NCBI RefSeq assembly: GCF_000379725.1
Contig: NZ_KB903664.1
Coordinates: forward strand, 62,154 to 126,153
Reading direction: 5' to 3'
Length of the DNA stretch: 64,000 bases
From: Cytophaga aurantiaca DSM 3654
Lineage (GTDB): Bacteria; Bacteroidota; Bacteroidia; Cytophagales; Cytophagaceae
The position numbers and the translations under genes were made by a program. Below the pieces are notes generated by a model that saw nothing but the letters and a program-made list of their open reading frames with translations, was not told where the DNA came from and made no database searches. This document shows positions 1 to 8,979 of the stretch, piece by piece. The stretch's first letter is position 1. Each line of letters begins with the position of its first letter.

Positions 1-542
1 ACATTCAAACTTTTGCTTGAAATGATTCCGCTGAAAGGTGCTACAATATTGCCATCCGAAATTTGCTTTCTGATCTGATCCGCTTCAATACGTTTGTTGT
101 CATAAGCATATTTCGCATCAATCATATTTGTTTCTGTAGCAGCTTTACCTTCATACAATTCTTTTGTACGTTCGTAATCTCTTTTTAATTTTGCTTCAGA
201 TAATTCAATCGCTTCCAGATTCAGTTGTTTTAATTGTGAATCAATTGTACCAATAATCTGTCCTTTGCTTACGTGCGAACCATTTTCAATAGACAGGCGT
301 GTTATTTTCCCAGCAACATTGACCGCAATTTTTGATTCTTCAATCGGTGCAAGGGATGCAGGTAAATTGAATGAACTGCCCAGACTTTTTTCTTCTACCG
401 CTGCAACCGCTACCGAAACAGGTATTTTAGAGCGATCAACAATCTGTTTGCTTTCATTAATTTTCTTTTTGTTGCTAACAAGCTTGAATGTAACAAGCGC
501 TACAAGAGCTAAAATTCCGCCGATGATTAATATTTTTTTCAT
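1..542 (-). CDS. Efflux RND/HlyD-type periplasmic adaptor subunit (partial, C-terminus beyond window)
   Basis: Reverse-strand frame opening with ATG at 542 and still open at base 1, giving about 180 N-terminal residues. It starts with a membrane anchor or signal (MKKILIIGGILALVALVTF), then a lipoyl/barrel-sandwich half (KIAVNVAGKITRLSIENGSHVSKGQ), an alpha-helical hairpin (about residues 100-155, rich in E, K, A) and the start of the second lipoyl half (DGNIVAPFSGIISSKS). This is the classic membrane fusion protein layout, bridging an inner membrane pump to a TolC channel in the periplasm. It lies 24 bases downstream of the TolC-like gene on the same strand, so the two are probably co-transcribed. 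The pump gene should follow outside the window. The substrate cannot be told. Confidence 0.9.
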   Translation of the reverse strand, partial: MKKILIIGGILALVALVTFKLVSNKKKINESKQIVDRSKIPVSVAVAAVEEKSLGSSFNLPASLAPIEESKIAVNVAGKITRLSIENGSHVSKGQIIGTIDSQLKQLNLEAIELSEAKLKRDYERTKELYEGKAATETNMIDAKYAYDNKRIEADQIRKQISDGNIVAPFSGIISSKSLN

Positions 543-565
543 AGGTATATATGATTAATAAAGTA

Positions 566-1894
566 TTACAGTTTTTGTGCAAATGGAATTAATGTGCCGT
601 TCGCTTTTTCGTTGTTTAATGTTGAAGACAGTAAATTCAACATGGAAGTGATGTAATTGTTTTGTGCCTCTTTCAATGAATACTCTGCGTTCAGAAGATC
701 CGTCAATGTTCCCATTCCTTTTTGGTATTGAAGATTTGTTATGTCAAAAACTTCCTGAGCCAGATTTAAATTTTCTTTGTTGTTGGCAACATCGTTGTAT
801 GATTTTTGTAATTGTGTATTCGCATTCAATGCCTGCAGTTTTAATGTATTGTTTGTTATGATGAAATTCTTTTGAAGATTCATAAGATTCAATTCACTTT
901 GTTTCAATTGACTTTCTTTTCTAAAACCGCTGAATACAGGAATACTTAATTTTAAACCTATAGCAGAGTAATCAAACCATGTATGAAAAAGATTGTTGGA
1001 TGCCTGACTGTAGGATTGTGCTCCATATCTTGCATAGCCCGTTAATGTTGGGTAGTAAGCAGCTCTTTTACGTTTCACATCAATTTCCTGCAAGTGTATT
1101 TTTTGAGAATTAATTTTATATGTGAACAATTGTGTTTCATCGAAATCACTGGCCTTTGATGTTGGAATCAATCGTTCGTAATCCAGAGAATCATTGATTG
1201 TAAGCTTCTCGTCCAAAGTCATACCCATAGCATCTTTAAGCTTATTCAGCGCAAGGTCTCTATTGGTTTCTGCAAGTGTTTTTTCTGCAACAATATTTTT
1301 ATAGGTTACAAGAATCCGGTTGTAATCTACTTGTGTAGCTGTACCTTTTTCATATTGTAACTTTTTTATACTTAAAAGTTCTTTGTATTTATTTTCATTG
1401 ATAGATAGAATACGAATTTTTTCACCATAGATCGCCGCTTCAATATAGGCTGCAGTTGTATTGTAGATCAGTGTTTCCTGATTTTGTTGGGCGTTCAATG
1501 CGGCAATTTCTTTATTGGGCGTATTTGCTTTGATCCCATAGATCATGGATTGATCAAAGATGGTTTGATCCAATTGTAATACAGAAGTTGTTGCATAACG
1601 TTGTCCCATCTGGAATTTTCTTGCATCCGGTCCGAAAGGGCCGCCACCTGGAATAATGGATGTTGCCAGCTTAAGGTTGTTGTCAAAATTTGTGACAAGC
1701 GCTACTTGAGGTAAGTAACCCGCTAAGGCTTCACGTCCTTGTTGGTTCGCAATTTCAACATTGTTTTGGTAAACCTGATTACTTAAATGATTTGTTAAAC
1801 TATAGTCGATACACTGCTTAAGTGTAAGTTTTTGCTGTGCCATCGCTTGAGTGGCGGTGATCACGAGCATCAGACCCAGGATGTAAAGTCTCAT
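566..1894 (-). CDS. TolC-family outer membrane efflux protein
   Basis: 442 residues with a Sec signal peptide (MRLYILGLMLVITATQAMAQ) and the two-fold repeated, Q/N/L-rich long helices of outer membrane efflux proteins. The second repeat ends with GMGTLTDLLNAEYSLKEAQ, a typical OEP element. The length is normal for the family. It forms the outer membrane and periplasmic channel of a tripartite exporter. It sits between the regulator gene upstream and the adaptor downstream on the same strand, so the order regulator-channel-adaptor predicts one drug or metabolite efflux operon. The exact substrate is unknown. Confidence 0.93.
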   Translation of the reverse strand: MRLYILGLMLVITATQAMAQQKLTLKQCIDYSLTNHLSNQVYQNNVEIANQQGREALAGYLPQVALVTNFDNNLKLATSIIPGGGPFGPDARKFQMGQRYATTSVLQLDQTIFDQSMIYGIKANTPNKEIAALNAQQNQETLIYNTTAAYIEAAIYGEKIRILSINENKYKELLSIKKLQYEKGTATQVDYNRILVTYKNIVAEKTLAETNRDLALNKLKDAMGMTLDEKLTINDSLDYERLIPTSKASDFDETQLFTYKINSQKIHLQEIDVKRKRAAYYPTLTGYARYGAQSYSQASNNLFHTWFDYSAIGLKLSIPVFSGFRKESQLKQSELNLMNLQKNFIITNNTLKLQALNANTQLQKSYNDVANNKENLNLAQEVFDITNLQYQKGMGTLTDLLNAEYSLKEAQNNYITSMLNLLSSTLNNEKANGTLIPFAQKL

Positions 1895-1964
1895 TGTGAT
1901 AGATGTTTATTTAATGTATTGATTGAAGTCGGTTGAGTGTAAATAATATTGTTGTGTTTGAATA

Positions 1965-2435
1965 TTATTTTTTTGTTGCCTTCCATCGCTCAATTAATGA
2001 TGGAATTTCTTTATGAAAGAAGCTCATAAAACTATGGATCTCTTTTAAGCTCTCATTGAATTGAGGAGTAGAATCAGGTCGTTGCTCAATAATCTCTTTC
2101 ATAAGAGAATGCATGGTAATAACTCCTTCCATTTTTTCTTTCATGTGATTTTTCCAGTTTGTAATTGTTGCTCTGAAATAGCGTTTCCGTTCGCCCGGAT
2201 TGGTAAAATATTCGATGCGTTTTGTATTAATTAATAAGTTAATTGCTGTGCTTGTTGCACTTTTACTGATGTTGAGTGCATCTTTAATTTCATCGAATGT
2301 CAATTCGTTTCTGTCAGCAATCAATAAGAGAGCGAGTATGCGTGCACCCGCAGGATGAAATCCTTCGTGTTCATAAAACACACCTAGTTGTTCTATAAGT
2401 ACGCGTTGTTTTTCAGTTATAATTTCCTTCGTCAT
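1965..2435 (-). CDS. GbsR/MarR-like winged-helix transcriptional regulator
   Basis: 156 residues. A winged helix at about residues 30-95 (GARILALLLIADRNELTFDEIKDALNIS, then SATSTAINLLINTKRIEYF and the wing around GERKRYF) is followed by a helical C-terminal half that probably dimerises. The family is close to GbsR/MarR proteins that respond to small molecules. As the first gene of the divergence-free minus-strand efflux operon it is the likely local repressor. A palindrome TTAGTT-CTGA-AACTAA at 2490-2505 lies just past a TAAATTTG promoter word in front of it, which fits autorepression. The ligand is unknown. Confidence 0.85.
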   Translation of the reverse strand: MTKEIITEKQRVLIEQLGVFYEHEGFHPAGARILALLLIADRNELTFDEIKDALNISKSATSTAINLLINTKRIEYFTNPGERKRYFRATITNWKNHMKEKMEGVITMHSLMKEIIEQRPDSTPQFNESLKEIHSFMSFFHKEIPSLIERWKATKK

Positions 2436-2489
2436 CTCTAAAAGTGTTAAGTTTGTTTCTTTAATGTTGTAAAGTTATGAAATATTTAA

Positions 2490-2518
2490 TTAGTTCTGAA
2501 ACTAAAGAACCAAATTTA
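2490..2518 (-). promoter_or_regulatory. Candidate -7 promoter word and overlapping operator of the efflux operon
   Basis: On the minus strand TAAATTTG (2518-2511) matches the Bacteroidetes -7 consensus TAnnTTTG. The perfect 6-4-6 palindrome TTAGTT-CTGA-AACTAA (2490-2505) follows within a few bases, covering the expected transcription start. This is where a MarR-type repressor site is expected. No clear TTTG -33 element is visible. Inferred, not tested. Confidence 0.45.
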
Positions 2519-2708
2519 TTACATACGATAAGTTTATTTTAATTATCAGTTAGTGAGGTATTTGTATGTTAATTTAAATGCAGATGACAGCAAAAATATT
2601 GAAAAATGACATTTTAAGATGTTTTTCTATCTTTTGAAACTAGATCAGGGATTTGAAGAAAGAGAGAAATAAGATAAGATCTAAATGTTATGGAAACTAA
2701 AAGGCAAT

Positions 2709-2741
2709 AAAAAAACCCAATCGGTTCGACTGGGTTTTTTT
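2709..2741 (-). terminator. Terminator of the HU gene (A/T-tracts on both sides)
   Basis: An A-tract, CCCA, TCG, loop GTT, CGA, TGGG and a T-tract form a stem with one A/C mismatch. It lies just past the stop of the minus-strand HU gene. The A- and T-tracts flanking the stem make it usable in both directions. Confidence 0.8.
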
Positions 2742-2764
2742 ATGTAAAAAAGTGGGATGGTTAA

Positions 2765-3037
2765 TTACTTAACTTTTTTAGTAAGATCAGAACCAGCTTT
2801 GAATTTAACTACTTTTTTAGCTTTGATTTTAATCACTTTACCAGTTTGTGGGTTTCTACCGTTACGAGCTGCACGTGTAGCAGTTTTAAATGTACCGAAA
2901 CCAATCAATACAACTGATTCACCTTTTTTAAGCGCTTTACCAGTAGCATTAAGGAATGCGTCTAAAGCTCTTTTAGAATCTGCTTTAGTTAATTTTGATT
3001 CAACTGCAATAGCATCGATTAATTCTGCCTTGTTCAT
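2765..3037 (-). CDS. HU-family DNA-binding protein
   Basis: 90 residues, the standard HU length. It starts MNKAELIDAIAVESKLTKAD and has the helical dimer core, then the GFGTF turn and the beta arm with RNGRNPQTGKVIKI, where the Pro intercalates into DNA. The C-terminus is lysine-rich. HU bends and compacts DNA in the nucleoid. The gene is monocistronic: a terminator follows it, and about 610 bases of spacer separate its start from mraZ. A hup-type name fits, but alpha or beta cannot be assigned. Confidence 0.95.
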   Translation of the reverse strand: MNKAELIDAIAVESKLTKADSKRALDAFLNATGKALKKGESVVLIGFGTFKTATRAARNGRNPQTGKVIKIKAKKVVKFKAGSDLTKKVK

Positions 3038-3650
3038 AGTGTGTAGTTTTTGTTTGTAAAAGTTAAAATTGTTTTACGAAATTATAGGAAAACCCTTAGC
3101 CCGCAAGCGCTTCAGCAATAATTTATCCAGTTGTTGATAACTTTATTGTAATTCACATTTTCTGTAGGCTACGTTAATAGGGAGATAGCGTGCTAAAGTA
3201 CAATTTTATACTGAGCTGTTTTTTCAAATATATTTTTAATATTATTTATGTATCCCTTTATTCATGGGTTTTATAAGAATAGTTGCAACTTATTGACATT
3301 TATTTTTACGATGTGGATATAGTAATATTTCAATCCGTTAATTCAATAATCTTTTTATCGGGCACGTCTCAAGCCTTTATGCTCGGGACTTTAAAGAGGT
3401 TCTTCATATATATGTTTTATATCATCTTGTGGTATGCAATCAAAACGTGCTTCTACATAATTCGATGAATTGAATTCGCAACGTGAATAAAGGCGTGTGT
3501 AACATCTGAATAAATGTTGGAAAAGGTGTTATTTTTCCACAAAATGGTTTAAATTGATATAAATGTGGGTTAAAGTGGGTCTTTGTGGTTGGATTTTGCT
3601 TTTTCTTTTTTAAATTTGAATTAACCAATTGTAAATCAGTATAAATATAT
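3038..3650. other. Divergent intergenic region between HU and mraZ
   Basis: About 613 bases of AT-rich spacer between two divergent genes. On the minus strand TAATTTCG (3084-3077), one base from the -7 consensus, could serve HU. The MraZ repeats and promoter occupy the other end. The middle (about 3100-3540) shows no convincing gene. A short plus-strand frame at 3283-3468 has no family resemblance and is treated as chance. Confidence 0.6.
3565..3618 (+). promoter_or_regulatory. MraZ operator (three 10-bp-spaced repeats) overlapping the mraZ/dcw promoter
   Basis: GTGGGT at 3565-3570, GTGGGT at 3575-3580 and GTGGTT at 3585-3590 recur with an exact 10-bp period, one helical turn. MraZ proteins of other phyla bind direct repeats of this kind (TGGG or AAAGTG cores) ahead of their own operon. 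A -7 word TAAATTTG lies at 3611-3618, with GTTG at 3588-3591 as a possible -33 element 19 bases upstream, so the third repeat overlaps the promoter. The start codon is at 3651. This predicts autoregulation of the whole dcw cluster. Confidence 0.75.
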
Positions 3651-4106
3651 ATGGGGTTCTTTTCAGGGGAATATGACTGTACAGTAGATGCGAAGGGCCG
3701 TATGGTCCTGCCTGCTCGTATTAAGTCCAATTTGCCCGAATTAGACGCCGGTAATGTTGTGCTTACTAGAGGCTTTGAGGCCTGTATCGTATTGTATTCT
3801 CAAACGGAATTCAAAAAAATATACTCTAAGGTCTCCGGTTTGAATGAATTCAGCGAAGAATACAGAGTCTTTCAACGGAATTTCTTTAGAGGCATCAATG
3901 AGGTTGAACTGGATAATAATGGACGCTTGCTTATTCCTAAGATGCTTCTAGGGCATGCACAGCTGGATAAGGACGTTACAGTTGTGGGGATGGGGAACCG
4001 TGTTGAGATCTGGTCGCCCGACTTATATCAGAAATATCTAATTCAGGACTCTTCGGAATTGGCTCAATTAGCAGAAAAATATTTAGCACCAACAAAAAAA
4101 GAATAA
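3651..4106 (+). CDS. mraZ: MraZ, transcriptional regulator of the dcw cluster
   Basis: 151 residues with two SpoVT/AbrB-like halves. The first begins MGFFSGEYDCTVDAKGRMVLPA and the second contains EVELDNNGRLLIPKMLL. The paired D-x-K/N-GR-hh-hP motifs are the MraZ signature. MraZ rings bind direct repeats upstream of the division operon, and such repeats are present here at 3565-3590. It is the first gene of the cluster, six bases before rsmH. The start is fixed by the conserved N-terminus. Confidence 0.97.
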   Translation: MGFFSGEYDCTVDAKGRMVLPARIKSNLPELDAGNVVLTRGFEACIVLYSQTEFKKIYSKVSGLNEFSEEYRVFQRNFFRGINEVELDNNGRLLIPKMLLGHAQLDKDVTVVGMGNRVEIWSPDLYQKYLIQDSSELAQLAEKYLAPTKKE

Positions 4107-4112
4107 AGACAT

Positions 4113-5009
4113 ATGTATCACGTTCCGGTTTTATTAAAAGAAAGTATTGAAGGCTTAGCTATTAACCCGGAAGGAATCTACGTCGATGTAACATTCGGTG
4201 GAGGTGGCCACAGCCGCGAGATTCTGAAACATTTAAAAGGCGGTAAACTATACGCTTTTGACCAGGATGCCGATGCGGTTGATAACGCAAAGGATCTGAT
4301 CGGTCCCAACTTCACTCTTATCCCTGCAAACTTTCGATATATAAAAAAATATTTACGACTGAATGGTGTAGATAAAGTGGATGGTCTATTAGGTGATCTG
4401 GGTATTTCATCACATCAGATCGATACACCTGAAAGAGGATTTTCTATTCGCTACGATGCTCCATTGGATATGCGTATGGATCGTGCCATTGATAAAACAG
4501 CGGCGGATATTATAAACAAATATTCTGAACACGGATTACATAGCATCTTAGGTATGTATGGTGAAGTGCGTAATGCAAAAACACTTGCACAGGCATTGGT
4601 TAAAAATCGAATTAACAAACCCATCAATCGTACATCCGAATTAATTGCAGTCTTATCCGAGTACGCACCCAAAGGCAAAGAAAGTAAATACTATGCACAG
4701 GTTTTCCAGGCACTTCGAATTGAAGTGAACGAAGAACTTGAAGCATTAAAAGATTTATTGGAACAAAGTCAGCAAGTATTGAAATCCGGCGGACGCCTTT
4801 CAATTATCAGTTATCACTCGCTTGAAGATCGTTTGGTAAAAAACTTTGTACAGCATGGAAAATTTCATGGTGATGCTGAAAAGGATTTGTATGGAAATAC
4901 AAACAAACCTTTTAAAGCAATAGGCAAAGCAATCGATCCGGACGACGAAGAGAAAGAACGCAACAACCGTGCACGCAGTGCACGCTTAAGAATAGCAGAA
5001 CGCGAATAA
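4113..5009 (+). CDS. rsmH: 16S rRNA (cytosine(1402)-N(4))-methyltransferase
   Basis: 298 residues. The N-terminus MYHVPVLLKESIEGL, the SAM-binding loop VDVTFGGGGHS (GGGGHS at about 29-34), GDLGISSHQID and the C-terminal SYHSLEDRLVK and NNRARSARLR are the RsmH/MraW hallmarks. It methylates N4 of C1402 in the ribosomal P site. It is the usual second gene of the dcw cluster, followed after four bases by the ftsL-like gene. Confidence 0.98.
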   Translation: MYHVPVLLKESIEGLAINPEGIYVDVTFGGGGHSREILKHLKGGKLYAFDQDADAVDNAKDLIGPNFTLIPANFRYIKKYLRLNGVDKVDGLLGDLGISSHQIDTPERGFSIRYDAPLDMRMDRAIDKTAADIINKYSEHGLHSILGMYGEVRNAKTLAQALVKNRINKPINRTSELIAVLSEYAPKGKESKYYAQVFQALRIEVNEELEALKDLLEQSQQVLKSGGRLSIISYHSLEDRLVKNFVQHGKFHGDAEKDLYGNTNKPFKAIGKAIDPDDEEKERNNRARSARLRIAERE

Positions 5010-5013
5010 GCAG

Positions 5014-5421
5014 ATGGCAAAAAATACAGTAAGATCTACTCCGGAGCCACAGGTTGAAGAACCTATCGAGCAAGACGTTAAACCGTCGGGCAAAGGAGTA
5101 TTTTCTATGGTAGATAAATACATACCGATCGGACAAATATTTAACGAAGGGTTACCTGTTCAATATGTTCCCAAGGTATTGTTTTTTGCATTTGTAATGA
5201 TGATGTATATAGCCAATGCACATTATGCAGATAAGCTTGTTCGTAAAATAGCTAAGATGAATTCAGAAGTGAATGATTTGAGAGCAGATTATACCACGCT
5301 TAAAGCAGATCTGATGTTTAAAAGCAAACAATCAGAAGTAGCAAAGCAAGTTGAAAATTTAGGTTTAAAAGAAAGTACCGAGCCACCAATAAAAATAACA
5401 GAGAAGCAGCGTGAATATTAA
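5014..5421 (+). CDS. FtsL-like cell division membrane protein
   Basis: 135 residues. A polar cytoplasmic N-terminus of about 55 residues is followed by one membrane span (about 58-72, VLFFAFVMMMYIANA) and a periplasmic coiled coil (KLVRKIAKMNSEVNDLRADYTTLKADL). That topology and the position between rsmH and ftsI are those of FtsL, which partners FtsB/FtsQ and activates the FtsWI synthase. Sequence conservation of FtsL is always low, so the call rests on topology and synteny. Its end overlaps the ftsI start by 11 bases, suggesting coupled translation. Confidence 0.8.
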   Translation: MAKNTVRSTPEPQVEEPIEQDVKPSGKGVFSMVDKYIPIGQIFNEGLPVQYVPKVLFFAFVMMMYIANAHYADKLVRKIAKMNSEVNDLRADYTTLKADLMFKSKQSEVAKQVENLGLKESTEPPIKITEKQREY

Positions 5422-7513
5422 AAAATCCATCGTCCTTCGAATTCGTGTTGCCTTTTTGGTTACACTGTTATTTTCTTTCGCAATTGGATATAAGATCATC
5501 AATATTCAATTTATTAAAAGCGAAAGATGGGCGAAGCTGCATGAAGAAAATATTCTTGACTTTAAAGATGTAAAACCAACACGCGGTAATATTTTTTCTG
5601 CTGACGGAAGTTTGCTGGCTACCTCTTTACCTTTCTACAGACTTTGCATTGATCCTGTGATTGTAGAGAATGATGTATATAGAAAGGGAATAGATCAGTT
5701 GTCGAAAAATCTTTCTGCGTATTTTAAGGACAAGTCTGCAAGTGAGTATAAAAGAAAGATCAATGATGCCAGAAGGGGCAACAAAAGATATATTGTTCTG
5801 AATCACAAACTGATCAATTATCAGGATAAAAAAGAAATGACGGAATGGCCTATTTTTTCTGAAGGAAGATCTAAAGGTGGTGTTGTGTTTGAAAAGGTTG
5901 ATAAACGATTTATGCCTTTCTCATTTTTGGCGCAACGGACTGTTGGATTCGTAAATGAAGAAAATCATGGTGCAGGTTTGGAATATAGTTTCAATAAAGA
6001 ATTAGCAGGTAAAAACGGAAAAGCATTATTCAAAAAAATATCCGGAGGAAACTGGAAACCTGTTCACGATGAAAATGAAATTACTCCGGTGGATGGTATT
6101 GACATTGTTACAACAATTGATATAAATATTCAGGATGTAGCTGAAGCATCACTTCGGAACCACTTGGCAGCACACGATGCAGATTATGGTTGTGTGGTAT
6201 TGATGGAAGTTGCAACGGGTGAAATTAAAGCCATAGCGAATTTAGGAAAAGTGGCAGAAGGACGTTATGCTGAAAATTATAACTATGCAATCGGTAATCA
6301 AGGGTTAACAGAACCTGGCTCTACCTTTAAACTTGCATCGGTAATTGCGTTGTTTGAAGATACGGATATTAATCTGGCAGATACGATTGATACAGGTAAT
6401 GGAGAATATGAATTTTATGATCGGATCATGCGTGATTCCAAGCCGGGTGGCTATGGAAAGATCACCTTGCAGCAAGCATTCGAAAAATCATCAAACATTG
6501 CAATTTCAAAAAAGGTAAACGAATATTTTGGGGCGAAGCCGGATAAATTTCTTGAATACATTCAAAAGATGGGCTTAACAGAGCCTGTTGTATTTCAGAT
6601 GGACGGTGTTGCAAAACCTTATTTTAAAACAACTGCTTCTAAAACATGGAGTGGTACCACGCTTCCATGGATGTCGATTGGTTATGAATTAAGCATGTCG
6701 CCTATTCATACACTATCTTTTTACAATGCCATTGCAAACAACGGTAAAATGGTTCGGCCAATGATTGTAAAAGAAACCCGTGTAGCAGATCATGTACTTG
6801 ATAAGTATGACACAGAAGTGGTGGTTGATAAAATTTGCTCGGATGAAACATTGCGTAAAGTAAAAATAATGCTGGAAGGTGTTGTTGAAAGCGGCACGGC
6901 AACGAACATTAAAAATGTCAATTATAAAATTGGAGGTAAAACAGGCACGGCTCAACGGTTGGTAAAGCAAAGATATACGCAAACATATTATACTTCTTTT
7001 GTTGGCTACTTTCCTGCTGATCGTCCGAAGTACAGCTGCATTGTAGTGATTGATAATCCGAAAGGATTTAATTTATATGGTTCAGATGTTGCTGCGCCTG
7101 TATTTAAAGAAGTAGCAGATAAAATATTTGCGCAGGATCTGGAATTGCATACACCAATCGTTCCTCAGGAACTGGTTAACACAGGCATTTATCCAACCAT
7201 TAAGGGTGGTTTGTTTGATGATTTGAAATATTTATGTGATGCGCTGAAGATACCACATCATAAAGGTGCCAATGCAAACGATGATTGGGTTACTTCGCAT
7301 TTAGAAAATAAAACAGTGATCTGGTACGATCGGAAAATAGTTACAGGCATTGTACCGGATGTAACAGGTCTACGATTGAAAGATGCGTTATACATTCTGG
7401 AAAATGTAGGATTGCATGTACAGTATCAGGGAACGGGAAGGGTTGTTTCGCAATCCATCACTAAAGGTACCAGATATAATAAGGGGAATTATATCACTAT
7501 TGTTTTAAACTAA
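5411..7513 (+). CDS. ftsI: Division-specific peptidoglycan transpeptidase (PBP2/PBP3, FtsI) with a C-terminal PASTA domain
   Basis: 700 residues from a GTG start. One N-terminal membrane anchor (about 12-30), the PBP dimerisation region (TRGNIFSADGSLLATS), then the transpeptidase domain: S304-T-F-K307, S360-S-N362 and K510-T-G512 form the active site. A single PASTA domain follows (about 645-700, VPDVTGLRLKDALYILENVGL). It cross-links septal peptidoglycan with FtsW. The PASTA tail is absent from the proteobacterial enzyme and more like Gram-positive Spo/PBP2x-type proteins, though it is known in Bacteroidetes. murE follows after one base. Confidence 0.96.
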   Translation: MNIKKSIVLRIRVAFLVTLLFSFAIGYKIINIQFIKSERWAKLHEENILDFKDVKPTRGNIFSADGSLLATSLPFYRLCIDPVIVENDVYRKGIDQLSKNLSAYFKDKSASEYKRKINDARRGNKRYIVLNHKLINYQDKKEMTEWPIFSEGRSKGGVVFEKVDKRFMPFSFLAQRTVGFVNEENHGAGLEYSFNKELAGKNGKALFKKISGGNWKPVHDENEITPVDGIDIVTTIDINIQDVAEASLRNHLAAHDADYGCVVLMEVATGEIKAIANLGKVAEGRYAENYNYAIGNQGLTEPGSTFKLASVIALFEDTDINLADTIDTGNGEYEFYDRIMRDSKPGGYGKITLQQAFEKSSNIAISKKVNEYFGAKPDKFLEYIQKMGLTEPVVFQMDGVAKPYFKTTASKTWSGTTLPWMSIGYELSMSPIHTLSFYNAIANNGKMVRPMIVKETRVADHVLDKYDTEVVVDKICSDETLRKVKIMLEGVVESGTATNIKNVNYKIGGKTGTAQRLVKQRYTQTYYTSFVGYFPADRPKYSCIVVIDNPKGFNLYGSDVAAPVFKEVADKIFAQDLELHTPIVPQELVNTGIYPTIKGGLFDDLKYLCDALKIPHHKGANANDDWVTSHLENKTVIWYDRKIVTGIVPDVTGLRLKDALYILENVGLHVQYQGTGRVVSQSITKGTRYNKGNYITIVLN

Positions 7514-7514
7514 T

Positions 7515-8975
7515 ATGCAGATAAAAGATTTAATATATAAGGTCTCTTTAATTTCTGTATCTGGAAGAACAGATATAGATGTTACTGCTATATGCTTTGA
7601 TTCACGCAAAGTGGAAAAAGGCTCTATGTTTATTGCAGTAAGAGGTGTAAGCAGCGATGGACATTCTTATATCAATGATGTTATTAAAAAAGGAGCTACA
7701 ACAGTTGTTTGTGAAGAGCTTCCGGTTATAGATGGAGAAACAGATTGTACAATCATTCAGGTTAAAGATACATCTGAAGCGTTAGGAATTATTGCCTCAA
7801 ATTTTTATAACAGTCCTTCTTCTAAATTAAAACTGGTTGGTATTACCGGTACAAATGGTAAAACAACTACAGTGACTTTGTTGTATCGTTTGTTTAGAAA
7901 ACTGGGTTATAAAACAGGTCTTATATCTACGGTAGAAAACAGAATTGAAGATAATGTTATTGAGTCTACACATACAACACCAGATGCAATTTCATTAAAC
8001 AAGCTTCTTGCAGATATGGTGGCTGCGGGCTGCACGCATTGTTTCATGGAAGTGAGTTCGCATGCTGCTGTGCAAAGACGTATTGCTGGATTAAATTTTG
8101 CAGGAGCATTATTCAGTAATATTACACACGATCACCTGGATTATCATAAAACATTTGATGAATACATCAAAGCTAAAAAAATGTTTTTTGATGGTTTACC
8201 AAATGATTCTTTTGCGCTTATTAACGCAGACGATAAGAGAGGTCGGGTGATGATACAAAATACGCGTGCAAAAACATATACCTATTCGTTGCTTGCAATG
8301 GCAGATTTCAAAGGCAAACTGATTTCTACTACGATGCATGGTTTGGAAATGGATGTAGATGGCTTTCAGGCGTGGTTTAGATTGATAGGGAATTTTAATG
8401 CATATAATTTACTGGCTGTATATGGTGCAGCAGTATTGTTGGGAGAAGATAAAGAAGAAGTACTGATGCAGCTGTCTTCGATTGAAGCAGCGCACGGACG
8501 TTTTGAACAGTATCAGTCTTCTACAAATATTTCTGTGATTGTTGATTATGCGCATACGCCTGATGCATTGAAAAATGTATTGGAAACAATTACGGAATTA
8601 AAAGAATCGCATAAGATCATTACAGTTATTGGTTGTGGAGGTAATCGCGATGCAGCGAAGAGACCTGTGATGGCTGATATTGCCTGCCAATTCAGTGATC
8701 ATATAATTTTGACTTCCGATAATCCACGTGACGAAGATCCTCAGGCAATCCTTTCTGAAATGGACAAAGGAGTTCGTGTGGTTGATAAGAAAAAAGTATT
8801 GACAGTATTGGATCGAAAAGAAGCAATAAAAATAGCCTGTACGTTGGCTGCACCCGGAGATATCTTATTGATCGCAGGGAAAGGTCATGAAACCTATCAG
8901 GAAATTAAGGGCGTGAAATATCCGTTCGACGACCGTTTAATAGTTAAAGAAGTGTTAGACACATTAGGCAAGTAA
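7515..8975 (+). CDS. murE: UDP-MurNAc-L-Ala-D-Glu:meso-diaminopimelate ligase
   Basis: 486 residues with the three-domain Mur ligase layout. The ATP loop GTNGKTT is at residues 112-118. The C-terminal DNPRDEDP motif is the one associated with meso-diaminopimelate rather than lysine. The central domain carries TTPDA and the SSHA stretch that binds UMAG. It adds the third residue of the peptidoglycan stem peptide in the cytoplasm, predicting a DAP-type wall. It is followed after four bases by the first of two small genes that are not part of the standard cluster. Confidence 0.97.
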   Translation: MQIKDLIYKVSLISVSGRTDIDVTAICFDSRKVEKGSMFIAVRGVSSDGHSYINDVIKKGATTVVCEELPVIDGETDCTIIQVKDTSEALGIIASNFYNSPSSKLKLVGITGTNGKTTTVTLLYRLFRKLGYKTGLISTVENRIEDNVIESTHTTPDAISLNKLLADMVAAGCTHCFMEVSSHAAVQRRIAGLNFAGALFSNITHDHLDYHKTFDEYIKAKKMFFDGLPNDSFALINADDKRGRVMIQNTRAKTYTYSLLAMADFKGKLISTTMHGLEMDVDGFQAWFRLIGNFNAYNLLAVYGAAVLLGEDKEEVLMQLSSIEAAHGRFEQYQSSTNISVIVDYAHTPDALKNVLETITELKESHKIITVIGCGGNRDAAKRPVMADIACQFSDHIILTSDNPRDEDPQAILSEMDKGVRVVDKKKVLTVLDRKEAIKIACTLAAPGDILLIAGKGHETYQEIKGVKYPFDDRLIVKEVLDTLGK

Positions 8976-8979
8976 TAGT

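Noticed and set aside
265-558. Plus-strand open frame of 97 codons
   Set aside because: It is antisense to the efflux adaptor, whose reverse frame has clear family motifs.
3283-3468. 61-codon frame in the HU-mraZ spacer
   Set aside because: Phe/Ile-rich, no family resemblance and no promoter word or ribosome site; typical of AT-rich spacer.
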